NCBI GenBank assembly: GCA_028688275.1
Contig: JAQTYN010000028.1
Location: forward strand, 1-41,966
Origin: Gallionella sp.
Lineage (GTDB): Bacteria; Pseudomonadota; Gammaproteobacteria; Burkholderiales; Gallionellaceae
Direction: 5' to 3'
Length of the DNA stretch: 41,966 nucleotides
Under the pieces are notes generated by a model that saw only the letters and a list, made by a program, of their open reading frames with translations, made no database searches and was not told the DNA's origin. Positions 16,467 to 26,129 of the stretch are shown in pieces. The position numbers were made by a program, and so were the translations under genes. How positions within the stretch are numbered: position 1 is the stretch's first letter; each line of letters begins with the position of its first letter.

Positions 16467-18170
16467 ATGGCGCGTTCAGAGAAAATTCGCTTAGGCGATT
16501 TAATGATTTTGCAAAAATTCATTTCGCAGGAGCAACTTCAATTTGCACTTGATCAGCAAAAGCGCAACGGACGTAAACTTGGACGGGTGTTGATTGACAA
16601 TGCCTTTGTGACCGAGGAGCAAGTTGCCGAGACCTTGGCGAAGCAAATTCCAGCCCCCTATATTAACCTCAAGTACTATAACCTCAATCCTGATTTGATG
16701 CGCTTGCTGCCAGAAAGCCAAGCGCGGCGGTTCCGTGCAATCGTGCTGGAGGTGCGAGGTGACGTGCTATTAGTCGGCATGTCAGATCCCACTGATTTGT
16801 TCGCTTTTGACGCAGTTTCCCGCATTGTTAAACGTGATATTGATATTGCGGTGGTGACCGAAAGTCAGCTGACCGAGGTTATCAATCGTGCTTACCGACG
16901 CACTGATGAAATTAGCGGTTTAGCCAGAGAGTTGAGCGAAGACTTAGGCGATGCTTATATCGACTTCGGTAAATTAACCGATAACGTGGGCATGGAAGAA
17001 GCACCCGTGGTGAAGTTGCTGCAATCCGTGTTTGATGATGCGACGCAAATTCGTGCTTCGGATATCCATATTGAGCCACAAGAAAAAAAACTCATCATCC
17101 GTTTTCGGATCGACGGTGTGCTGCATTTACAAACCGAAGCAGACAGTAAAATCGCCCCTGCCTTGGTATTGCGTTTGAAGTTGATGTCGGGACTCGATAT
17201 TTCGGAAAAACGTTTACCGCAAGATGGACGGTTCCATGTGCGGGTGCGCGAGCAAAATGTAGATGTGCGTATTGCCACCTGCCCGACACACTATGGTGAA
17301 GCCGTGGTGATGCGGTTGCTGCGCCAAGAACATGGGATGGTTACACTGGAACAATTAGGCATGCCCACGGATATGCTGGTACGTTTCCGTGAAATTATCC
17401 ATCGCAACAGTGGCATGGTCTTGGTGACTGGTCCCACGGGGAGCGGAAAAACCACCACGCTGTATGCCGCTTTAGCCGAAATTAACACCATAGAGCAAAA
17501 AATTATCACGGTCGAAGACCCGATTGAATATCGGTTGGTGGGTATAAACCAAGTTCAAGTAAATGAGAAAATTGATCTCACCTTTTCGCGTGTATTGCGT
17601 TCAGTGCTGCGCCAAGATCCTGATGTGATTCTGGTCGGCGAAATGCGTGATGCAGAAACCGCCCAAATTGGATTGCGTGCAGCTATGACGGGGCATTTGG
17701 TGTTCTCAACTCTGCATACGCGTGATGCCGCCAGTACCTTATTTCGCTTAGTCGATATGGGGACACCCCGTTTTATGGTGGCCTCTTCAGTTCAGGCCGT
17801 CATTGCACAACGTTTATTACGTCGCGTCTGTGAAAGTTGTGGTGAATCCTATTTGCCGACCACTCAGGAAATACGTTGGCTAGAAGTGGAAAACGTGCTG
17901 CCGACTCAATGGGGCGGGCTTAAGCATGGGCGGGGTTGTTCACATTGTAATGGCACGGGCTATCGTGGACGTATTGGGGTGTATGAAATGTTGGAGATGA
18001 ATCAGGCTATTACCAAGGCTGCGGCTCATGACAGCGTGACCGACTTTATGCGGATTGCCCATCAGCAGTTGCATGGCAAGACCATTTTATCGCGTGCGTT
18101 GGCTCAGATGGTTCAAGGTTTTACCACCGTGGCAGAAGTGATGCGTATTAGCAATCAGGTGGAGGACTAA
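16467..18170 (+). CDS. mshE: MshE-type pilus extension ATPase (GspE/PilB family)
   Basis: Hexameric ATPase that drives assembly of type IV (MSHA-like) pili or type II secretion. 567 residues. N-terminal MshEN domain (about 7-60) with the R8-L-G and LxxxLDQQ...LG pattern that binds cyclic di-GMP in MshE of Vibrio. Second N-terminal lobe to about 145, then the ATPase with Walker A GPTGSGKTT (322-330), Asp box near 351, Walker B VILVGEMRD (388-395) and a four-Cys zinc site (C455, C458, C491, C494). GGGAAGGA precedes the ATG at 16467, which removes 23 unlikely residues. Two bases separate it from mshG. Other pilus genes are not in the window. Confidence 0.9.
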   Translation: MARSEKIRLGDLMILQKFISQEQLQFALDQQKRNGRKLGRVLIDNAFVTEEQVAETLAKQIPAPYINLKYYNLNPDLMRLLPESQARRFRAIVLEVRGDVLLVGMSDPTDLFAFDAVSRIVKRDIDIAVVTESQLTEVINRAYRRTDEISGLARELSEDLGDAYIDFGKLTDNVGMEEAPVVKLLQSVFDDATQIRASDIHIEPQEKKLIIRFRIDGVLHLQTEADSKIAPALVLRLKLMSGLDISEKRLPQDGRFHVRVREQNVDVRIATCPTHYGEAVVMRLLRQEHGMVTLEQLGMPTDMLVRFREIIHRNSGMVLVTGPTGSGKTTTLYAALAEINTIEQKIITVEDPIEYRLVGINQVQVNEKIDLTFSRVLRSVLRQDPDVILVGEMRDAETAQIGLRAAMTGHLVFSTLHTRDAASTLFRLVDMGTPRFMVASSVQAVIAQRLLRRVCESCGESYLPTTQEIRWLEVENVLPTQWGGLKHGRGCSHCNGTGYRGRIGVYEMLEMNQAITKAAAHDSVTDFMRIAHQQLHGKTILSRALAQMVQGFTTVAEVMRISNQVED

Positions 18171-18172
18171 TC

Positions 18173-19411
18173 ATGCCGTCTTTTGCCTATAAGGGGCGAA
18201 ATGCGCGGGGTGATCTGGTGCAGGGCGTGATGACGGGTGACGATAGCGGCGCAGTTGCCGACCAGCTTATCAATATCGGTATTACCCCAATTGAAATTAA
18301 CATATCACTAAAAACGGCTAGTACGGCAACCCATCAGCCGAATTGGTTTCAAACCCTTTCTAAAGGCAAACCCGTTAGTCAGTTGGATTTAATGCTGTTC
18401 AGTCGGCAGATGTACACCCTACTTAAAGCGGGGGTGCCAATTTTACGTGCCTTAGCGGGCTTGCAAGAGTCTTCACCTAACCCTACCTTTTCTTTGATAC
18501 TGCAAGATCTGCGTGATAGTTTGGACAGCGGTCGTGAGCTCAGCGCAGCCTTGCGGCGTCACCCTAAGATATTCTCCCCGTTTTATGTCAGCATGGTTCA
18601 TGTGGGTGAAATGACAGGGATGTTAGACGAGACATTTTTACGCTTGTATGGGCATTTAGAGTTTGAACGCGATATGCGTGAACGAATCAAAGCGGCTGTG
18701 CGTTATCCTATTTTTGTGGTGATCGCCATATCGGTCGCAATTGTGATTATCAATATATTTGTACTGCCCACATTCGCTAAAGTATTCGAGGGATTTCATG
18801 CTGAACTCCCCAATATGACTAAATTGTTGCTAGGGTTCTCGGCTTTTATGGTGCATTACTGGTTTTTGATGGCATTGCTGATCGTAGGTCTGGTTCTTGG
18901 ATTTCGTTTCTATACCAATACCGTGGATGGTCGCTATAAGTGGGATAGATACAAGTTCAAATTGCCGATTGTAGGAGGGCTTATCCTCAAGTCCACACTG
19001 GCACGTTTTGCGCGCAGCTTGGCGTTGTCATTCAAGAGCGGGATGCCGATTACGCAAGGTATGAGTGTGGTAGGTATGGTTGTGGATAATGAATTTATGC
19101 GTAGTCGTATTGAACAAATGCGTGATGGCATTGAGCGAGGCGAAAGTATTTTACGCACCGCAGTGGCCGCAGGCGTGTTTAATTCGGTGGTCTTGCAAAT
19201 GATTGCCGTGGGTGAAGAAACAGGTGATATGGATGGCTTGATGTTTGAAATTGCAGATATGTACGAGCGCGAAGTAAAATATGAAGTCGCCAATTTAAGC
19301 TCACAAATTGAACCCATCTTGATTGTAGGGCTCGGTGTGCTTGTGCTCATACTTGCCTTGGGTGTATTTTTGCCAATGTGGGACTTAGGCAAGGCTGCGA
19401 TGCATCGCTAA
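18173..19411 (+). CDS. mshG: Pilus/type II secretion inner-membrane platform protein (MshG/PilC/GspF)
   Basis: Inner-membrane platform of a type IV pilus or type II secretion machine, partner of the ATPase just upstream. 412 residues, with two GspF domains: the first from about 68 to 190 and the second from about 270 to 395. Membrane helices are visible around 185-205, 225-245 and 385-405. The family signature with SRQMYTLLKAGVPILRAL and ALSFKSGMPITQGMSVVG, one in each half, is intact. Coupled to mshE with a 2-bp gap. The presence of only E and G, with no pilins, outer-membrane secretin or other Msh genes nearby, suggests the remaining genes lie elsewhere. Confidence 0.9.
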   Translation: MPSFAYKGRNARGDLVQGVMTGDDSGAVADQLINIGITPIEINISLKTASTATHQPNWFQTLSKGKPVSQLDLMLFSRQMYTLLKAGVPILRALAGLQESSPNPTFSLILQDLRDSLDSGRELSAALRRHPKIFSPFYVSMVHVGEMTGMLDETFLRLYGHLEFERDMRERIKAAVRYPIFVVIAISVAIVIINIFVLPTFAKVFEGFHAELPNMTKLLLGFSAFMVHYWFLMALLIVGLVLGFRFYTNTVDGRYKWDRYKFKLPIVGGLILKSTLARFARSLALSFKSGMPITQGMSVVGMVVDNEFMRSRIEQMRDGIERGESILRTAVAAGVFNSVVLQMIAVGEETGDMDGLMFEIADMYEREVKYEVANLSSQIEPILIVGLGVLVLILALGVFLPMWDLGKAAMHR

Positions 19412-19464
19412 CGCGAATACTACCCTTATTTTTCAATCAAAAAATGCCAGACTAACCTGTGACT

Positions 19465-20079
19465 ATGATGCACGAGCATATAACTGAAATTATATTATGG
19501 CGAATGTTAGCAACTTTTCTTTGTACTGGTGCAGGTGGGGGCATTGCACTAGGCTTGATATTGATTTTTAAGCCAATATATTTTGAAAAAATAAACCACA
19601 TTGCCAATCGCTGGATTTCATTCCGTCATTTGAGCGTTCTGCTTGATCGCAGTGTGCGTGTTGAGCATTTCTTCTACCGTCACCATCGCATCATCGGTCC
19701 GATCATTACGCTGGCTGCGTGTTATATTTTCATTTACTTTGGCGCGCTGTTTAATAAAGCACAGGCTGTACATGCTTTGTCCGACATTCTATCGTCGCCG
19801 TTATTGGAGATCGTACTTGATATTTCAGTACTAAGCTTATTGACGGGCGGAGCAGTCGTGTTAGTGGTAGGTGTGTTTTTGTGGTTAAGACCGAGTTTGT
19901 TGCGTGGACTAGAAGAGGATGCGAATCAATGGATTTCATCTCGCCAATCTACAAAGTTCTTAGATATATCGCACGAAGGTGTCAATGATTTTGTGGAGCG
20001 ACATTTGCGGCGTGTGGGGTGGCTGTTGTTGGTGAGCAGCGTGTATCTATTGTTTCTATTATTTCGAGTCTTTGTCTAG
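19465..20079 (+). CDS. Unknown membrane protein with internal duplication
   Basis: About 204 residues with four membrane segments. The protein consists of two similar halves: each has a membrane helix, then a cytoplasmic or periplasmic segment of about 45 residues with the pattern (K/R)P-x5-10-AN-x-WIS-x-R-x6-LD-x-S and a His/Arg-rich end, then a second helix. The two matching cores are ANRWISFRHLSVLLDRS and ANQWISSRQSTKFLDIS. This points to an ancient tandem duplication. A GTG at 19459 and ATGs at 19465 and 19468 are possible starts and no good ribosome site distinguishes them. It follows mshG by about 50 bp and may be co-transcribed. I do not recognise the family. Confidence 0.75.
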   Translation: MMHEHITEIILWRMLATFLCTGAGGGIALGLILIFKPIYFEKINHIANRWISFRHLSVLLDRSVRVEHFFYRHHRIIGPIITLAACYIFIYFGALFNKAQAVHALSDILSSPLLEIVLDISVLSLLTGGAVVLVVGVFLWLRPSLLRGLEEDANQWISSRQSTKFLDISHEGVNDFVERHLRRVGWLLLVSSVYLLFLLFRVFV

Positions 20080-20208
20080 CAGGCTGCTGCAAAGCCGCTC
20101 ATCGATTTGGTGAAAAATGGGACTCAAAATGCGGGGTTGCAAAGCGACAGACTAATGTAAATTCCGCTTTTTCGCCCTTGTTTGTCTCGGCTTCGCTTAT
20201 AAAGATTT

Positions 20209-20634
20209 TCAGTTGCCTGCAAGACGTAGCATTTTGCTTAAAGCAGACTTAAGTGCTGAATCAGACAACGTATCGTTGAGTGTCTCTAGTGCATGTTGTG
20301 CAACAGGTGTCAGGGTTCTAGGCGCACTTGCAACACGAGGCGGTATATATGAAACTTGCACCTTAACTTGGATTCCGTTAACCTCGCACCCTTTACGCCG
20401 CATTTCTGTCGCCACATCGGGTGCGAGATGGCGTAGTTTGGCCGCGATAGTCGCGTTACTGGTCACTACGTTCAGGATGCCATAGGTCAATCCAGAGACT
20501 TGGCTTCCCTGACCAATATAGGGTGGAACACTTAAAGCAAAGTCTCGCTGTAGCCTTGATAAATAAGTGCTTTTATTCAGAATTTCACGAAATTCAGGTT
20601 GACGATTCAGTAGGTTTTTAATGGATTGGCTCAT
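20209..20634 (-). CDS. DUF721 / DciA-like protein
   Basis: A 141-residue cytoplasmic protein of the DUF721 group, which includes DciA, the loader of the replicative helicase DnaB in bacteria without DnaC. The N-terminal part is KH-like (the LTYGILNVVTSNATIAAKLRHLAPDV stretch at about 49-74, abbreviated as SNATIAAKLRHLAPD), with a strand after it ending KVQVSYIPPR, and an Ala/Leu-rich helix at the C-terminus. The position next to the M23 peptidase and secA, divergent from them, is the usual one in gammaproteobacteria. Only 30 bp separates it from the M23 gene, so the two promoters must overlap the coding ends. Confidence 0.75.
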   Translation of the reverse strand: MSQSIKNLLNRQPEFREILNKSTYLSRLQRDFALSVPPYIGQGSQVSGLTYGILNVVTSNATIAAKLRHLAPDVATEMRRKGCEVNGIQVKVQVSYIPPRVASAPRTLTPVAQHALETLNDTLSDSALKSALSKMLRLAGN

Positions 20635-20664
20635 GAGTTTTTATACATATACAAAGGGAGAGGC

Positions 20665-21567
20665 ATGAACATAATTCTCGTTTCTGATCAATTAGGAAAA
20701 ACGCGGACAATTTCTTTGGGGATGACCCAGATTGTAGTCTGTTTATGCATGTTAATAGGTTTGGGTATTGGTTTTGCCGTTATATTACAAAATTTATTAC
20801 CTAGTAGTATGAGCAGCAACATTGGCTTGCTAGGGGGGCAGTCAGAGGCGCATGCTCAGCAACAGATGTATGTACGTAGCAGTTTAGATGAAATGGCCAT
20901 GAAGCTGGGTCAAATGCAAGCCCAAGTACAGCGTTTAGACGCTTTAGGTGGTCGCTTGGCAAAGTTGACGGGCATGAAGCCGCAAGAGTTTATGTTTGAC
21001 CAACCGCCCGCACAAGGTGGACCGCTCGTTACTTCCTCTCAACAAGAGATGTCCCCAGGGTTCTTGGCAGAACAGCTACAGCATCTCAGTAAAGTTATAG
21101 CCGATCGCAACGATAAATTGATTGCGCTTGAGACGATGTTAATGCAAAACCAACTCAACCGTGATTTGCTCCCCTCTGTCGCACCCGTACATTCAGGATT
21201 TTACTCGTCTAACTTTGGATGGCGCATAGATCCTTTTACTGGGCAAAATGCCATGCACGAAGGGGTAGATTACATGGTGCCAGAAGGCACATCGATCACT
21301 GCATCGGCTGGTGGCGTTGTTGCCTATGCTGATAAGCATCCCCAGTATGGTAATATGGTCGAGATTGATCACGGTAATGACATTATTACTCGATACGCAC
21401 ACGCGTCCCGCTTGATGGTCAAAGTGGGTCAAGTGGTACGCAGTGGTGACAAAATTGCAGAAGTGGGCAGCACGGGCCGTTCGACGGGCAGTCACCTGCA
21501 CTTTGAAGTTCGCTATAAAGGCATTGCCCAAAATCCCGTGCGCTTCTTGCAAAAAACGACCAGTTGA
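20665..21567 (+). CDS. M23 family metallopeptidase
   Basis: Membrane-anchored peptidoglycan endopeptidase or EnvC-like activator of 300 residues, acting in the periplasm. A short cytoplasmic head (residues 1-25), one membrane helix (about 26-46), a helical coiled region to about 150, and the LytM/M23 domain at about 180-295. The zinc ligands are visible: H and D in HEGVDYMVP and the HxH of SHLHFEVRY. GGGAGAGG precedes the ATG at 20665. It is conserved upstream of secA in many gammaproteobacteria, divergent from DUF721. Confidence 0.93.
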   Translation: MNIILVSDQLGKTRTISLGMTQIVVCLCMLIGLGIGFAVILQNLLPSSMSSNIGLLGGQSEAHAQQQMYVRSSLDEMAMKLGQMQAQVQRLDALGGRLAKLTGMKPQEFMFDQPPAQGGPLVTSSQQEMSPGFLAEQLQHLSKVIADRNDKLIALETMLMQNQLNRDLLPSVAPVHSGFYSSNFGWRIDPFTGQNAMHEGVDYMVPEGTSITASAGGVVAYADKHPQYGNMVEIDHGNDIITRYAHASRLMVKVGQVVRSGDKIAEVGSTGRSTGSHLHFEVRYKGIAQNPVRFLQKTTS

Positions 21568-21589
21568 TTCGGTTGTGAGTGGCGAAGTA

Positions 21590-21649
21590 ATGTTATGCAA
21601 GGGTGGGGTAATGAATGCCTCGCCCTTTTTATTGCTTTTGAGAATATAA
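21590..21649 (+). CDS. Possible 19-residue leader peptide before secA
   Basis: Short open frame starting at ATG 21590 and ending with TAA four bases before the secA start. Its product has a hydrophobic PFLLLLR segment near the end, and the frame runs right through the terminator hairpin at 21599-21630, so translation would melt the hairpin. The ribosome site (GGCGAAG) is weak. The layout resembles leader-peptide attenuation and recalls SecM control of secA in E. coli, though there is no sequence similarity to SecM. Chance is a serious alternative. Confidence 0.22.
   Translation: MLCKGGVMNASPFLLLLRI
21599..21630 (+). terminator. Terminator-like hairpin directly before secA
   Basis: AAGGGTGGGG (21599-21608) pairs with CCTCGCCCTT (21618-21627) with two wobbles around a 9-base loop, followed by TTTATTG. 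It stops 23 bases before the secA ATG, leaving no space for a promoter in between. It may end the M23 transcript while a fraction reads through to secA, or act as an attenuator in the secA leader. Confidence 0.65.
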
Positions 21650-21653
21650 AAAT

Positions 21654-24371
21654 ATGATTTCCAGTGTGTTGAAAAGTATCTTCGGTAGTCGCAATGATCG
21701 CTTGCTCAAGCAATATCGTGCCACAGTTCAAATCATTAACAAGCTCGAAGCCGACATGGGCAAGTTGAGCGACGATCAATTGCGCGAAAAAACGGCACAA
21801 ATGCAACAGCGTGCCGCGCAAGGTGAGTCTATGGATGCCTTGCTGCCTGAAGCGTTTGCGGTGGTGCGCGAAGCCAGCACGCGCGTACTCGGCATGCGCC
21901 ACTACGATGTGCAGCTGATTGGTGGGATGGCGTTGCACTACGGCAAAATTGCCGAAATGCGCACAGGGGAAGGTAAAACCTTGATGTCCACCTTGCCAGC
22001 CTATTTGAACGCACTATCAGGTAAGGGCGTTCATGTCGTTACCGTCAACGACTATCTTGCCAGCCGTGATGCGGCTTGGATGGGTAAACTGTATCGTTTT
22101 CTCGGATTGTCAGTGGGGGTAATCGGCGCGCAGGTTGACTCAGCCACCAAGCAAGCCTCTTATGCTGCTGATATTACCTATGGCACCAACAATGAATTTG
22201 GCTTTGATTACTTGCGCGACAACATGGCGACGCAGGTGGAAGAGCGTTTTCAACGTCCCCTGAATTTTGCGATTGTCGATGAAGTCGATTCGATTCTGAT
22301 TGATGAAGCACGCACCCCACTGATTATTTCGGGTCAGGCTGAGGATGATATTTCGATTTATGCGCGGATGAACCAACTCGCACCACAACTCCAACGTCAA
22401 AAGGATGAGGAGAGTGTGGGTGATTTTAGCGTTGATGAAAAGAGCCATCAAATTCTATTGAGTGAAGCAGGTCACGAGCGCGCAGAGAAATTATTAGCGC
22501 AAGCAGGGATGCTGCCCGCAGGGGGCAGTGTGTATGACCCCGCCAACATTACCTTAATTCATCATCTTTACGCCGCATTGCGCGCCCATAATCTATTCTT
22601 CCGCGACCAACATTATGTGGTACAAGACAACGAAGTCGTGATTGTGGACGAATTTACAGGACGTTTAATGTCTGGTCGTCGTTGGTCTGATGGCTTGCAT
22701 CAAGCGGTCGAAGCAAAAGAAGGCGTGGTCATCCAGAAGGAAAACCAAACACTGGCTTCGATCACTTTCCAAAACTACTTCCGCATGTACGGTCGATTGA
22801 GCGGCATGACAGGTACGGCAGATACCGAAGCCTACGAATTCCAACAAATTTACAATCTGGAAACGGTGATTATTCCGCCGCATCGCCCGACGATACGTAA
22901 AGATGCAATGGACAAGGTTTACCTCACTGCCAATGAAAAATATCGCGCTGTGGTGGCGGATGTTAAAGACTGTTTTGAACGCGGCCAACCAGTGTTAGTC
23001 GGCACCACGTCGATTGAGAACTCAGAATTATTGTCGCAGTATCTAGAACGTGAAGGCATGGCGCATCGTGTTTTGAATGCTAAGCAGCATGCACACGAAG
23101 CGGAGATTATTGCACAAGCGGGTCGTCCAAAAATGATTACCATCGCGACCAATATGGCGGGTCGTGGCACGGACATCGTATTAGGTGGCAATATTGAAAA
23201 AGACATCGAAGCGATACGTGAAGATGCAACATTGGATGTGGCAACCCAACAACAGCGTATTGCCGAACTCAAAGCGAAATGGCAGGCGGTACACGAGCAA
23301 GTTTTGGCGAGTGGTGGGCTGCATATTATCGGCACGGAACGCCATGAATCGCGTCGTGTGGATAATCAGCTGCGTGGTCGTGCGGGTCGTCAGGGGGATG
23401 CGGGTTCAAGTCGTTTCTTCTTGTCGCTGGAAGATCCCTTGTTACGTATTTTTGCCTCGGATCGTGTTGCCGCGATTATGAATAAGTTCAAGTTGCCAGA
23501 AGGTGAAGCGATTGAACACACTTGGGTTACCCGTGCGATTGAAAATGCGCAGCGCAAAGTGGAAGCGCGTAACTTTGATATGCGTAAGCAAATTTTGGAA
23601 TACGACGATGTCGCCAATGAGCAGCGTAAAGTGATTTACGAACAACGCAGCGAGATACTGGAAAGCAATGACATCAGCGAAACGATTGCTGCGATGCGCG
23701 AAAGTATTTTGCAAGAGACCGTGAATTTGCATTTGCCACCTGATAGTATGGAAGAGCAATGGGATGTGCCAGCGTTAGAAAAAACCTTGTCGTCTGATTT
23801 CTTGCTAGATCTGCCTGTTGTCAGCTGGTTAGCGGCAGATAAACAAATGGATTTGGCTGGATTGAGTGTGCGAGTTTGTGATGCGGCGACGCAACTTTAC
23901 CAAGCGAAAGTCGATGTTGTAGGGGCTGACGCGATGCACCACTATGAGCGCGCCATCATGCTACAAAGTTTAGATCGCCATTGGCGTGAGCATTTGGCGG
24001 CCTTGGATCATTTGCGCCAAGGTATTCATTTGCGCGGCTATGCCCAAAAGAGTCCTAAACAAGAATACAAGCGCGAAGCCTTTGAATTGTTTTCCAGTAT
24101 GTTGGAGTCTATCAAACGCGAAGTGATCCAAGTGCTGATGAGCGTACAAGTCCGTAGCGAAGCCGATGTGGTGGATGTAGAACCCGCTCCTGCGCTTGAA
24201 AATGTACAGTATCATCATGCCGATTATGAAGAAGCTTTGGCGAATGAAGCTCCTGAAGATGAGAACGCTGAGACCACGTTTGTGCGAGATCAACAAAAAG
24301 TCGGTCGCAACGATCCTTGCCCTTGTGGCTCGGGTAAGAAGTACAAGCAATGCCACGGTAAATTAAGTTGA
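21654..24371 (+). CDS. secA: Preprotein translocase ATPase SecA
   Basis: Motor ATPase of the Sec pathway that pushes preproteins through SecYEG. 905 residues, full length. Walker A MRTGEGKT near residue 103-110, Walker B/DEAD region with [17 protein letters not shown] near 208-224, [14 protein letters not shown] helicase motif [24 protein letters not shown], and a C-terminal zinc motif [14 protein letters not shown] that binds SecB and phospholipids. The ribosome site is weak (GAG in ttttgagaat), consistent with regulated translation behind the hairpin at 21599-21630. SecB is encoded 7 kb upstream on the same strand. Confidence 0.98.
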   Translation: MISSVLKSIFGSRNDRLLKQYRATVQIINKLEADMGKLSDDQLREKTAQMQQRAAQGESMDALLPEAFAVVREASTRVLGMRHYDVQLIGGMALHYGKIAEMRTGEGKTLMSTLPAYLNALSGKGVHVVTVNDYLASRDAAWMGKLYRFLGLSVGVIGAQVDSATKQASYAADITYGTNNEFGFDYLRDNMATQVEERFQRPLNFAIVDEVDSILIDEARTPLIISGQAEDDISIYARMNQLAPQLQRQKDEESVGDFSVDEKSHQILLSEAGHERAEKLLAQAGMLPAGGSVYDPANITLIHHLYAALRAHNLFFRDQHYVVQDNEVVIVDEFTGRLMSGRRWSDGLHQAVEAKEGVVIQKENQTLASITFQNYFRMYGRLSGMTGTADTEAYEFQQIYNLETVIIPPHRPTIRKDAMDKVYLTANEKYRAVVADVKDCFERGQPVLVGTTSIENSELLSQYLEREGMAHRVLNAKQHAHEAEIIAQAGRPKMITIATNMAGRGTDIVLGGNIEKDIEAIREDATLDVATQQQRIAELKAKWQAVHEQVLASGGLHIIGTERHESRRVDNQLRGRAGRQGDAGSSRFFLSLEDPLLRIFASDRVAAIMNKFKLPEGEAIEHTWVTRAIENAQRKVEARNFDMRKQILEYDDVANEQRKVIYEQRSEILESNDISETIAAMRESILQETVNLHLPPDSMEEQWDVPALEKTLSSDFLLDLPVVSWLAADKQMDLAGLSVRVCDAATQLYQAKVDVVGADAMHHYERAIMLQSLDRHWREHLAALDHLRQGIHLRGYAQKSPKQEYKREAFELFSSMLESIKREVIQVLMSVQVRSEADVVDVEPAPALENVQYHHADYEEALANEAPEDENAETTFVRDQQKVGRNDPCPCGSGKKYKQCHGKLS

Positions 24372-24396
24372 TTTGTTCATTTTTAAGGAGAGTCTG

Positions 24397-24882
24397 ATGT
24401 CATTAATCATAGATACGCTGCTTACCTCAACTGTCACTGAGGAGTTAAGTCCTGCTGAGGTTGAAATTCTGGCTGAATTGTTTGAAGTGCAAGATTACAA
24501 GTCTGGCGAGGCAATTGTGGCTCCCTCGGATGACCTGCCTGATAATTTGTACATCCTCGCGCATGGCGATATTGAGGTGACCATTGATAGCGCGGGCGAA
24601 AAATCAACGATACGCGTACTCAAACCTGGCGATTTGGCGGGCATCATTACCTTTGCAGGCGGTGCTGCGGCTCAAGTCAGTGCGACCTTGTATGCGGTCG
24701 GCGACACTAAAGTATTGAGCATGAAACGCGTGCAATTTGAAACGCTCATCAACTCCCATCCCATGATTGTGTACAAGGTGATGCGTGGCGTGGTGCGCAA
24801 TGTCCACGGCATAGTGCGCCGCGTTAACAGCCAATCTGCTGAATTAAGCAACTACATTTATCGCACCCACGGACGTTATTAG
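24397..24882 (+). CDS. Stand-alone cyclic-nucleotide-binding-fold protein
   Basis: A 161-residue cytoplasmic protein with a Crp-like beta-roll (about 35-118) and a C-terminal helix but no helix-turn-helix, so it is not a transcription factor of the Crp type. The phosphate-binding cassette is altered: [23 protein letters not shown] lacks the usual Glu and Arg that hold the cyclic phosphate (core here abbreviated as [12 protein letters not shown]). It may bind no nucleotide or a different ligand. AAGGAG lies ten bases before the ATG at 24397. It sits between secA (26 bp) and argJ (12 bp), where most gammaproteobacteria have no such gene. Confidence 0.8.
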   Translation: MSLIIDTLLTSTVTEELSPAEVEILAELFEVQDYKSGEAIVAPSDDLPDNLYILAHGDIEVTIDSAGEKSTIRVLKPGDLAGIITFAGGAAAQVSATLYAVGDTKVLSMKRVQFETLINSHPMIVYKVMRGVVRNVHGIVRRVNSQSAELSNYIYRTHGRY

Positions 24883-24893
24883 GACTTACCGCT

Positions 24894-26117
24894 ATGCCAG
24901 TTAATCTCACTTCAGCCGTATTAGCTTTACCTGTTGCAGGTATTGCTTTGGGGGTCGCCGAAGCCAATATCAAACGTGAAAATCGCAAAGACTTGTTGGT
25001 TATGCAGTTGTGCGAGGGTGCGCGCGTGGCGGGGGTATTTACCACGAATCGCTTTTGTGCCGCCCCTGTCATTGTTGCACGTGAACATTTGGCAAGCGAA
25101 TTACCTATACGTGCTTTGGTGGTGAATACGGGCAATGCCAATGCGGGTACGGGTGAGCAAGGAATGGAAGATGCGCGCAGCACGTGTGCGGCATTGGCTG
25201 GGCTGCTGGGCTGTCAAGCAGAGCAGGTGCTACCGTATTCCACAGGGGTCATTATGGAGCCTTTGCCTGTGGCGAAAATTGCCGCAGGATTGCCCGCCGC
25301 CGTGGCGGATATGCGCGAAGACAACTGGCTGAATGCGGCACAAGCGATTATGACCACGGACATTGTGTCTAAAGCGATCTCCAAACAAATTGTTATAGAC
25401 GGGGCAACCATCACCGTCACAGGGATTGCCAAAGGATCGGGCATGATTCATCCCAATATGGCGACCATGTTGGGCTATATCGCAACAGATGCCGCGATTG
25501 CGCCTGCGCTGTTGCAAGACTTGGTCAGTGCAGTGGCGAATCGCTCGTTTAACTGCATCACGGTAGATGGTGATACTTCGACTAATGACGCGTTGATGCT
25601 CATCGCTACAGGCAAGTCGGCGTTACCTGAAGTGACGAATACCGACAGCGCGGCATATTCTGCTTTATTGAATGCGATTAGTGAAGTCGCGATTTACTTG
25701 GCGCAAGCCATTGTGCGTGATGGTGAAGGGGCAACCAAATTCATCACCGTTCAAGTCGAGGGCGGCAAAGATGTCTCCGAATGTAAACAAATTGGCTATG
25801 CGATTGCACGCTCTCCCTTGGTTAAAACGGCCTTTTTTGCGTCCGATCCCAATCTAGGTCGCATCTTGGCTGCAATTGGCTATGCAGGCGTGGCGGATTT
25901 GGATGTGACCGCATTGAAACTCTATCTGGATGAGGTGCTGGTGGCAGAAAATGGTGGTCGTGCCGCCAGTTACCAAGAGTCAGACGGGCAGCGCGTGATG
26001 CAACAAAGTGACATTATCATCAGAGTCGTACTCAATCGGGGTGAAGCGAATGTGACGTTGTGGACATGCGACTTTTCATATGATTACGTCAAAATCAATG
26101 CCAGTTACCGAAGTTAA
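24894..26117 (+). CDS. argJ: Bifunctional ornithine acetyltransferase / N-acetylglutamate synthase
   Basis: Catalyses the cyclic acetyl-transfer steps of arginine synthesis: transfers acetyl from N-acetylornithine to glutamate. Self-cleaving proenzyme of 407 residues; the cut between A190 and T191 in [15 protein letters not shown] makes T191 the nucleophile. The oxyanion TTG-like STGVIM segment (116-121) and the C-terminal region are intact, although the last residues (NASYRS) match the usual family end, so no truncation is seen. The position downstream of secA is conserved in gammaproteobacteria. Whether it can also use acetyl-CoA cannot be told by eye. Confidence 0.97.
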   Translation: MPVNLTSAVLALPVAGIALGVAEANIKRENRKDLLVMQLCEGARVAGVFTTNRFCAAPVIVAREHLASELPIRALVVNTGNANAGTGEQGMEDARSTCAALAGLLGCQAEQVLPYSTGVIMEPLPVAKIAAGLPAAVADMREDNWLNAAQAIMTTDIVSKAISKQIVIDGATITVTGIAKGSGMIHPNMATMLGYIATDAAIAPALLQDLVSAVANRSFNCITVDGDTSTNDALMLIATGKSALPEVTNTDSAAYSALLNAISEVAIYLAQAIVRDGEGATKFITVQVEGGKDVSECKQIGYAIARSPLVKTAFFASDPNLGRILAAIGYAGVADLDVTALKLYLDEVLVAENGGRAASYQESDGQRVMQQSDIIIRVVLNRGEANVTLWTCDFSYDYVKINASYRS

Positions 26118-26129
26118 CTCAGAGGCGGT

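Noticed and set aside
20019..20252. Plus-strand open frame over the gap 20080-20208
   Set aside because: It begins inside the duplicated membrane protein in another frame and runs into the antisense end of the DUF721 gene; composition is not protein-like. The gap itself holds no gene.
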